DNA of 9,608 nt from JBBATK01 sp046052705 (GTDB lineage: Bacteria; Bacteroidota; Ignavibacteria; Kapaibacteriales; NICIL-2), in assembly GCA_046052705.1 (NCBI GenBank), contig JBJOLU010000022.1, positions 1 to 9,608 of the forward strand, in the 5' to 3' direction. The notes under the pieces were generated by a model. That model saw only the letters and a program-made list of their open reading frames with translations, did no database searches and was not told the origin of the DNA. Shown piece after piece: positions 1-5,498 of this stretch. Each line of letters starts with the position of its first letter. The first letter of the stretch is position 1. A program made the position numbers and the translations under genes.

Positions 1-574
1 CCTGCAATTCAACTTTGCGAAGAGCCATCAACTGCCAGCGACCATTGTCCACAGGTCCGCCGATTTCCTGTCCTGAAGAGAACGTCGTGAAATCGACACG
101 CGCCTTACGAAGACTGTCTTCTGTTGGAAACATAGGTGCTTGCTCAGTGTTCGCACCAGGGTGGTAGAATACCTGGTATTCTAAGTCTTGAACGTTAGCC
201 AGACGTATCAGATTACGAAGTTTCTCTTCACGCTCTTTGGGCTCCAATCCGTCCATTTTATCAGCGTCGGACACATCCGTTACGCCAACCATCACTTGAT
301 AGAAGCGGTCTTGCTTGATCTTGGTAGCGCCTGCGTCTTTAACGGCAGACGGATCCTGCAAGGTGATTTCATCTTGCGGTCGTGTATTGATACCTTCTGA
401 ACCGGAACCCGATTGCAATTGCGAGAGAATACTCTCCACAATCTTCATCGACTCCTTTTGTTTTTGGATCAGATGCTCTTCGGCCTCGTCTCGCTCCACA
501 ATAATGATGAGAAGCTCAAGAATTACCGCCAAGTATAGTACGAAGTATACCTTACCGGCTCCACCCTTAGACAT
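1..574 (-). CDS. Single-pass membrane protein, possibly GldM-like (3' end outside window)
   Basis: An open frame of 191 codons runs from the ATG at 574 to the left window edge with no stop. The start is supported by an AAAGG Shine-Dalgarno-like stretch about 8 bases upstream. The N-terminus is short and basic (MSKGGAGK). A hydrophobic helix follows at about residues 9-26, then a highly charged, probably coiled-coil stretch (about 27-55), a Gly/Ser linker and a soluble region. This predicts an N-in, single-pass inner-membrane protein with a large periplasmic part. That layout is shared with GldM/PorM, the periplasm-spanning part of the T9SS motor, and a T9SS substrate is encoded in the same window. 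I do not see the usual GldM N-terminal motif, so the GldM link is inference. A glutamate (E20) sits inside the membrane helix, which is unusual. Alternatives are another envelope-spanning or motor-associated protein. The CDS is near certain; the function is not. Confidence 0.8.
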   Translation of the reverse strand, partial: MSKGGAGKVYFVLYLAVILELLIIIVERDEAEEHLIQKQKESMKIVESILSQLQSGSGSEGINTRPQDEITLQDPSAVKDAGATKIKQDRFYQVMVGVTDVSDADKMDGLEPKEREEKLRNLIRLANVQDLEYQVFYHPGANTEQAPMFPTEDSLRKARVDFTTFSSGQEIGGPVDNGRWQLMALRKVELQ

Positions 575-787
575 AGACTATTCCTTTCGTTGGGTAATAC
601 ACGTGCGCGAGCTGAACTGCTCCCCTATTGCACTGGATTTAGATTTTTTTTCGATTCTTGGAGTCTTTCGACCCGTACAAAACAAAGAACAAGAAATCCG
701 GCCGGTGCAATACCGCCCGGACTTCTTGCGGCTGTTTCCGCTCACTCGCACAATTTCGAAAACGAAAATCGAAAATGAACGAGCAGA

Positions 788-807
788 CTAAAAATCTACG
801 TTTTTAG
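788..807 (-). terminator. A/T-rich palindromic hairpin, possible secondary terminator
   Basis: Seven-base perfect inverted repeat (CTAAAAA / TTTTTAG) around a 6-base loop. In a minus-strand transcript it follows the stronger hairpin at 817-845, downstream of the cysteine-rich gene, and its 3' arm supplies a run of five U. The stem is almost all A-U and so weak. It may be a backup terminator or only a chance palindrome. Confidence 0.25.
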
Positions 808-816
808 CCAATATAG

Positions 817-845
817 AGGCACAATCATATACTGACATTGTGCCT
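817..845 (-). terminator. Hairpin after the cysteine-rich gene, probable terminator
   Basis: Perfect 9-base inverted repeat (AGGCACAAT / ATTGTGCCT) with an 11-base loop, starting 12 bases after the stop codon of the minus-strand gene at 858-1142. The minus-strand 3' tail (CTATATTGG) is only weakly U-rich. On the plus strand the hairpin is followed by TTTT, but no plus-strand gene ends here. Position favours a terminator or 3'-end stabiliser for the small gene. Confidence 0.45.
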
Positions 846-857
846 TTTCATTAAATT

Positions 858-1142
858 TTATTTATTCGGATTCACCTTCGGCGCATTTGCGGCCTTAGCG
901 GAAACTGCTTTCGCAGATGTCTCCACAGCCGAAGTTGCCGTTGCTGCTTCTTCCTTGATTTCCGATGCCTTCGCAGAAGCACCCTTCATGGAACAGCAAG
1001 ATTTCTTTGCTGCAGCTTTGTTCACACAGCAAGCGGAAGATGATTTTCCTTTGCACTTACCATCGGCATCACAGGCCGATACGGGAGAGCAGTATGCAGC
1101 AAAAAGGGCGGCAACTGCCAAAAGAGCACTGAGCTTCTTCAT
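858..1142 (-). CDS. Small exported cysteine-rich protein (94 aa), function unknown
   Basis: The gene encodes 94 residues. Residues 1-23 look like an export signal: a basic start (MKK), a hydrophobic Leu/Ala core and an AxA-like end (PVSA). The mature part begins at C24 and carries cysteines at 24, 30, 38, 39, 49 and 50, including two CC pairs nine residues apart. The tail (about 55-94) is rich in Ala, Lys, Ser and Glu and is probably disordered. VSAC at 21-24 also fits a loose lipobox, so the protein could be a lipoprotein anchored through C24 rather than a soluble periplasmic protein. The start is supported by AGAGG five bases upstream. A good promoter lies at 1200-1228 and a hairpin follows the stop, so it appears to be a one-gene unit. 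Paired cysteines suggest metal binding or redox chemistry, but this is inference; I do not recognise the family. Confidence 0.75.
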   Translation of the reverse strand: MKKLSALLAVAALFAAYCSPVSACDADGKCKGKSSSACCVNKAAAKKSCCSMKGASAKASEIKEEAATATSAVETSAKAVSAKAANAPKVNPNK

Positions 1143-1199
1143 AAAAACCTCTGAAAATTGTAGTAAAAACGACCGTTACAGGGTTGAACCATGCCGCAC

Positions 1200-1228
1200 A
1201 ATATATCGCTATCTGCACTATTGAGCAA
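1200..1228 (-). promoter_or_regulatory. Promoter of the cysteine-rich gene
   Basis: On the minus strand TTGCTC (1228-1223) and TATATT (1205-1200) are separated by exactly 17 bases, a good sigma-70-type arrangement. The downstream element reads TATATTGTG, which also partly fits the Bacteroidota -7 consensus TAnnTTTG. A start site near 1193 would give a leader of about 50 bases before the ATG at 1142. Confidence 0.55.
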
Positions 1229-1230
1229 TG

Positions 1231-1250
1231 CATTTTTCGGCATTTTTCGG
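1231..1250 (-). repeat. Two tandem 10-bp A-tract repeats upstream of the promoter
   Basis: CATTTTTCGG occurs twice in immediate succession on the plus strand. On the minus strand this places two A5 tracts one helical turn apart, ending two bases upstream of the -35 element of the promoter at 1200-1228. This is where an UP element or intrinsic DNA bend would act. The role is inferred from position and phasing. Confidence 0.5.
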
Positions 1251-1433
1251 CCCCCAACGCTAGTAGTACGACATCGGGAGTGTTTCGAATGTTACACCAC
1301 GTCCAATGCAGCGACTACCTGTGAGATTTATTCTTTAGAGATGCATCAGGTGCAGCTGAGTCTCGAGTTCTACCAACGAGCTACGTTGTTCGCTGCTGGA
1401 TACATAGATGCACTTCCAACGCACTTCCCGGCT

Positions 1434-1469
1434 AAAAAAAACTGCGCGCGAACAAACTCACGCGCAGTT
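1434..1469 (-). terminator. Intrinsic terminator of nrdJ
   Basis: On the minus strand a perfect 9-bp stem, AACTGCGCG / CGCGCAGTT, with a 12-base loop is followed by a run of eight T that overlaps the last two bases of the stem. It begins 24 bases after the nrdJ stop codon. This is a textbook rho-independent terminator and separates nrdJ from the cysteine-rich gene. Confidence 0.92.
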
Positions 1470-1493
1470 GGTTTCTCTGCTGAGATCTATCAC

Positions 1494-4400
1494 TTACGAG
1501 CATCCGCTGGTGGTACCGCAGTCGTCGCACACTGTGCACGAACCGTTGCGCTTTACTCTCATTGAGTTACAATTGGAGCATTGCTCACCGGTATACCCTT
1601 TTGCGCGAGCTTCCTTTACTTTCGACACACCCGAGGCCACCGCTACGATTCCTTCGGACTGCACATCGCGTGCAATGGTCGTAGCGGGTTCGTAGTCGGC
1701 AGCAGAAGGCTGCGATGTTACACTCTTCTGAGCAATGCCTTTACTTCCCGAGGCAAGTGCATTGCCTGCAGGTTGTTTCAGCGGTGCTACTTCGTCTACG
1801 GCTTTAACGTGAACAAAGTCGGTGCGATTCAGGTAATCGTATCCGATGGAACGGAACACATAGTCTAGAATGGATGTGGCATTCTTAATAACCTCGTGGC
1901 CTTGAACCGGTCCGGAAGGATCGAATCGCGTGAAGGTGAATGAGTCCACAAGTTCTTCCAGCGGCATACCGTATTGAAGTGCTTTGGAAGCCAAAACGGC
2001 GAAGCAATTCATCAATCCCTTGAAGGATGCGCCTTCTTTGTACATATCGATGAAGATTTCGCCCAAGGTGCCGTCTTCGAACTCACCTGTGCGCACGAAT
2101 ACCTTGTGGCCACCCACATACGCTTCGCGAATTATACCTGTGCGGCGCTTCGGCAAACGATGACGCTCTGCACGATGATACACGCGCTCCACTATGCGCT
2201 CTTGCACTTCCTTGGGGCCCTTGGTTTCGTCCAGGGAGTCCGCATCACCAAGCATAATCACTTCGTCGATGCCTTCGTCGCTGGAGTTATTCAGAGGCTG
2301 CGAAAGTTTGGAGCCGTCGCGATACAATGCAATGGCCTTCAAGCACAACTTCCACGACTCGATATGAACCGTATTCACATCGTCGATCTTTGCCTCGTTC
2401 GGCATGTTGATGGTCTTGGAGATTGCACCGGAAATGAATGGCTGAGCCGCTGCCATCATGCGCACGTGCGCCATGTACGGGATATACCGCTCGCCCTTGC
2501 GGCCGCAACGATTTGCGCAGTCAAAAATGGGAAGGTGTGCATCCTTGATGTGAGGTGCTCCCTCTATCATCATTGTACCGCACACGTAGTCGTTTGCTGC
2601 TTCTACTTCTTCTTTGCTAAAGCCCAGAGCCAAGAGCATATCAAAGCTGTAGTCGTTAAGCTGCTCTTCGGTAAAGCCAAGTACGGAAGTACAGAAGTCC
2701 TCGCCGAGGGTCCACTTGTTGAAAGCAAACTTGATGTCGAACACGCTATCAAGCATGAGTTCAATTGCGTCAACTTTTTCGTCCGTGAAGCCTTTTTCTT
2801 TGAGGCGAACACGCGTCACTGTGGGACAGCCCACGAATGTGCCGTGGCCCTTACAGTACTTTTCGATTTCATCGATTTGCTTTTCGCTATATGCAAGTTT
2901 GCCTAGAGCTCTGCGCACAGACTGATTAACAATCTTGAAATATCCGCCGCCGGCCAGCTTTTTGAATTTCACGATAGCAAAGTCCGGCTCTATACCGGTG
3001 GTATCGCAGTCCATTACCAGACCTATAGTTCCTGTAGGAGCGATAACCGTCACTTGTGCATTTCTGTATCCGAACTCCTCGCCCAGAGACAACGCGCGAT
3101 CCCAGCTCTTGCGAGCTGCCTCGAGCAAGGCTTGATCGGGACAGTTTGCTTCGGAAATTCCTACCGGTGTAATTGTCAGCCCCTCGTATTCCTCAGCCGG
3201 TACATCGTATGCCGCACGGCGATGATTACGAATCACTCGAAGCATGTCTTCCTTATTAGCATCATAACGAGCAAAAGCTCCCAAGTCTCGCGCCATCTCT
3301 GCAGAGGTGGCATACGATTCACCTGTCATCAGAGCTGAAATTGCTCCTGCATAGGCCAAGGCTTCGGGAGAGTCGTACGCTACACCCGAGGTCATGAGGA
3401 TGGTACCAAGATTGGCATATCCTAATCCCAAGGTGCGGAAATCATAACTGAGTTGTGCAATCTTCTTGGAAGGAAACTGCGCCATGAGAACGCTGATTTC
3501 CAACACTATAGTCCACAGACGTGCAGTATGACGGAAATCATCAACATTAAACACACCGGTTTCCTGATCAACGAAATGCGCCAGGTTGATGGAAGCCAAA
3601 TTACATGCGGTATCATCCAGGAACATGTACTCGCTACAAGGATTGGAACCGTTGATACGGCCGTCCTGCGGGCATGTATGCCACTCGTTGATGGTGGTAT
3701 CAAACTGCAAACCGGGATCGGCACTCTTCCACGCGCTAAGATTGATTTTCTCCCACAAGTCGCGAGCACGTACCGTACGTGCAACGTTTCCGTGCGTACG
3801 CCATGTTAAGTTCCAAGGTTCGTCGTTCTCAACTGCGCGCATGAACTCGTTGGTTACGCGAACGGAGTTGTTGCTGTTCTGACCGGCTACTGTTACGTAT
3901 GCTTCATCTTCGTAGTGGGTGCTGAACGAGTCCATATTCAAACGCGTAAAGCCTTGCTCCACCAACGACAAGGTACGTTGGATATAGCTCATGGGAACAC
4001 CGCGATGTACCGCATGAGTAATAATCGTGTTGAGCTTGGAATTGACTTTGCGATCGGCACCGTTTGCCAACGCTTCGTCCATTATAGCCTGAAGAAATGT
4101 AGAGTTGATCTTCGAGCCGGCTACCAATGCGGCTACCTTTTCTTCTTCTTTGGCTTTCCATTCGATAAACTCTTCGATATCCGGGTGATCGACGTTGACG
4201 ATCACCATTTTGGCGGCACGGCGTGTGGTTCCGCCGGACTTAATGGCACCTGCAGCACGATCGAAGATCTTCAAGAAGCTCATCAAGCCGGAGCTTACGC
4301 CACCGCCCGAGAGTTTCTCGCCTTTACCGCGCAAGTGCGAAAAGTTGCTACCGGTTCCTGAACCGTACTTGAAAATGCGGGCTTCGCGAGTAGCCAAGTC

Positions 4401-4997
4401 GAAGATTCCGCCTTCGTTTACCAAATCGTCTTCCACGCCTTGAATAAAGCAGGCGTGGGGTTGAGGACGCGTGTATGCATCTGCTGAGCGCATAACCTCG
4501 CGGGTAGCAGGATCTACATAGTAGTGACCCTGAGCGCTGCCGGTAATACCATAGGCATAGGCCAGACCTGTGTTAAACCACTGCGGTGAGTTCGGAGCAA
4601 CCATTTGCTTGAGAAGCATATAGGCTACTTCATCATAAAATGCTTGCGCGTCGTTCTTGGTATTGAAATACTTGTGCTGCTCGCCCCATGAGCGCCAGCA
4701 TCCGGCAAGGCGGTGTACCACTTGCTTCAAAGAACGCTCACGGCCTAGAATAGGCTTGCCGTCTTCATCCTCCATCGGAATACCTTGCTCGTCGGTCTGA
4801 GGCACTCCCGCTCTGCGGAAGTACTTCTGAGCTAGAATATCCGTGGCTACTTGCGACCATCCCACCGGAACTTCTATGTCGTCCATTTGAAACACAACCG
4901 ATCCATCGGTGTTTCTTAAAATGGATGAGCGCTTCGTGTATTCGAATTGCTCGTATGGGCTTGTTGATGTCGAAGTAAAACGACGTGAAACCTTCAT
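1494..4997 (-). CDS. nrdJ: Adenosylcobalamin-dependent class II ribonucleotide reductase
   Basis: 1167 residues, a full-length member of the long NrdJ type. It reduces ribonucleotides to deoxyribonucleotides in the cytoplasm using a thiyl radical generated from coenzyme B12, so it needs no oxygen and no NrdB partner. The radical-site loop NPCSE lies at 452-456, with C454 as the expected thiyl radical and N452 and E456 beside it. The redox cysteines are C183 (in PHACF) and C465 (in TACNLAS). The 11-residue spacing C454-C465 matches class II enzymes as I recall them. The barrel motif APTGTIG is at 653-659. A TSCPD-like region spans roughly 945-1060. The tail holds six cysteines (1140, 1143, 1154, 1157, 1160, 1166), including CxxC pairs expected to re-reduce the active site. 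I see no N-terminal ATP-cone. The start is fixed by GGAGG seven bases upstream. The gene looks monocistronic, with a long upstream gap and its own terminator. Confidence 0.97.
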   Translation of the reverse strand: MKVSRRFTSTSTSPYEQFEYTKRSSILRNTDGSVVFQMDDIEVPVGWSQVATDILAQKYFRRAGVPQTDEQGIPMEDEDGKPILGRERSLKQVVHRLAGCWRSWGEQHKYFNTKNDAQAFYDEVAYMLLKQMVAPNSPQWFNTGLAYAYGITGSAQGHYYVDPATREVMRSADAYTRPQPHACFIQGVEDDLVNEGGIFDLATREARIFKYGSGTGSNFSHLRGKGEKLSGGGVSSGLMSFLKIFDRAAGAIKSGGTTRRAAKMVIVNVDHPDIEEFIEWKAKEEEKVAALVAGSKINSTFLQAIMDEALANGADRKVNSKLNTIITHAVHRGVPMSYIQRTLSLVEQGFTRLNMDSFSTHYEDEAYVTVAGQNSNNSVRVTNEFMRAVENDEPWNLTWRTHGNVARTVRARDLWEKINLSAWKSADPGLQFDTTINEWHTCPQDGRINGSNPCSEYMFLDDTACNLASINLAHFVDQETGVFNVDDFRHTARLWTIVLEISVLMAQFPSKKIAQLSYDFRTLGLGYANLGTILMTSGVAYDSPEALAYAGAISALMTGESYATSAEMARDLGAFARYDANKEDMLRVIRNHRRAAYDVPAEEYEGLTITPVGISEANCPDQALLEAARKSWDRALSLGEEFGYRNAQVTVIAPTGTIGLVMDCDTTGIEPDFAIVKFKKLAGGGYFKIVNQSVRRALGKLAYSEKQIDEIEKYCKGHGTFVGCPTVTRVRLKEKGFTDEKVDAIELMLDSVFDIKFAFNKWTLGEDFCTSVLGFTEEQLNDYSFDMLLALGFSKEEVEAANDYVCGTMMIEGAPHIKDAHLPIFDCANRCGRKGERYIPYMAHVRMMAAAQPFISGAISKTINMPNEAKIDDVNTVHIESWKLCLKAIALYRDGSKLSQPLNNSSDEGIDEVIMLGDADSLDETKGPKEVQERIVERVYHRAERHRLPKRRTGIIREAYVGGHKVFVRTGEFEDGTLGEIFIDMYKEGASFKGLMNCFAVLASKALQYGMPLEELVDSFTFTRFDPSGPVQGHEVIKNATSILDYVFRSIGYDYLNRTDFVHVKAVDEVAPLKQPAGNALASGSKGIAQKSVTSQPSAADYEPATTIARDVQSEGIVAVASGVSKVKEARAKGYTGEQCSNCNSMRVKRNGSCTVCDDCGTTSGCS

Positions 4998-5004
4998 GGA
5001 TCAT

Positions 5005-5009
5005 CCTCC
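5005..5009 (-). promoter_or_regulatory. Ribosome binding site of nrdJ
   Basis: GGAGG on the minus strand, seven bases before the ATG at 4997. It settles the start: another ATG at 5004-5002 is out of frame and directly touches the GGAGG, so it is too close to be used. Confidence 0.85.
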
Positions 5010-5119
5010 ACGGTCTGCGTTATAAAATCAGTTATTTGCGTATGTATCAGGAAGAGACAAGTGGCTGGCATGCTTGAGGCATGAAGCCTCGCACGAGGGT
5101 TACGGGGGCGGAGACACCT

Positions 5120-5150
5120 CATCACTGCTGCATGTTGATGCTCAGCGATG
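5120..5150 (-). promoter_or_regulatory. Hairpin in the nrdJ upstream region
   Basis: As minus-strand RNA, CAUCGCUG pairs with CAGUGAUG (eight pairs, one G-U). After a small internal loop (one base opposite two), GCAU pairs with AUGC around a CAAC tetraloop. On the plus strand the wobble position is an A-C mismatch, so the structure favours a minus-strand transcript, the nrdJ sense. It lies about 120 bases before the nrdJ start codon. No U-run follows, so it is not a simple terminator. Confidence 0.4.
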
Positions 5151-5416
5151 CTTTCTTCACAACAATAAGTTGCTTCTAACGCGGTGTGTTCCCCTCAGCC
5201 TTCCTGCTCTATGCTGCCGATCGTCTCATTGGGTGTCGGGCGCTTTGTTTTGCAACGGTGCGACCGAATCGGAGGGCAATTTCACTACAGAGGTTGCCAG
5301 CTGCAAAAGTTTTTTTTTCAACGTGGAAAAAAAATCTCCTTGCGCGGGAACGGAGAATTTTGGGACTGGGCTACAGGCCATTTTTTCTGCGAAGGCACCC
5401 CTGAATTACCCTGATT

Positions 5417-5448
5417 TTCTCCTAAATGAGCTGCATCATTCAGGAGAA
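5417..5448 (-). other. Long hairpin downstream of the acyltransferase gene
   Basis: As minus-strand RNA, UUCUCCU-G-AAUGA pairs with UCAUU-U-AGGAGAA: 13 consecutive pairs including one G-U wobble, with a 6-base loop. On the plus strand the wobble position is A opposite C. It starts 51 bases after the stop of the acyltransferase gene and is followed by AAAATC rather than a U-run. It could be a 3'-end processing or stability element, a factor-assisted terminator, or part of a long nrdJ leader. Confidence 0.5.
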
Positions 5449-5488
5449 GTACTGTACCATGTATGCTACCGCCGGCTCGACGGCAACT

Positions 5489-5497
5489 TTATCCACA
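5489..5497 (+). promoter_or_regulatory. DnaA-box match (TTATCCACA)
   Basis: An exact match to the strong DnaA-box consensus, immediately downstream of the acyltransferase stop codon and about 490 bases upstream of the nrdJ start. There is no cluster of boxes and no AT-rich unwinding region, so this is not an origin. DnaA is known to control ribonucleotide reductase genes in E. coli, but a single site this far away may be chance. Confidence 0.25.
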
Positions 5498-5498
5498 A

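Larger units (their letters stand above)
1143..1493. other. 351-base intergenic region between nrdJ and the cysteine-rich gene
   Basis: Contents in the minus direction: the nrdJ terminator (1434-1469), then about 180 bases in which I see no gene or strong structure, then a 10-base tandem repeat (1231-1250), the promoter of the cysteine-rich gene (1200-1228) and a leader of roughly 50 bases. No minus-strand reading frame of useful length is present. Confidence 0.7.
4998..5498. other. 501-base non-coding gap upstream of nrdJ with inverted repeats
   Basis: No gene is convincing here on either strand. In the minus direction it holds a DnaA-box match (5489-5497), a 13-pair inverted repeat (5417-5448), a T9/A8 tract pair (5310-5334), a 12-pair hairpin (5120-5150), a small hairpin with stem GAGGC/GCCTC (5076-5090) and the nrdJ ribosome binding site (5005-5009). 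I found no confident promoter for nrdJ and no sequence resembling a cobalamin riboswitch. The region most likely carries the acyltransferase 3' end plus the nrdJ promoter and leader. Confidence 0.6.

Noticed and set aside
661..674. Five-pair GAAA-loop hairpin upstream of the membrane-protein gene
   Set aside because: Stable loop but a stem this short is expected by chance in several places; nothing else around it supports a function.
757..776. Short CGAAAA tandem repeats
   Set aside because: Three imperfect 6-7 base units in an AT-rich stretch; too short and irregular to mean more than low complexity.
1193..1208. NrdR-box-like sequence (ACAATATAT)
   Set aside because: Only half the palindrome is present, there is no second box, and it coincides with the -10 element of a gene that is not a reductase.
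1974..2906. 310-codon open frame on the plus strand, antisense to nrdJ
   Set aside because: It is the antisense shadow of a clearly conserved enzyme and shows no independent domain.
5226..5381. 51-codon open frame on the minus strand in the gap before nrdJ
   Set aside because: No Shine-Dalgarno site, no recognisable motif, and part of it is simply the T/A tracts read as Phe and Lys codons. Too weak to call.
4998..5498. Cobalamin riboswitch for the B12-dependent reductase
   Set aside because: I searched both strands by eye for the conserved B12 box and core motifs and found none.
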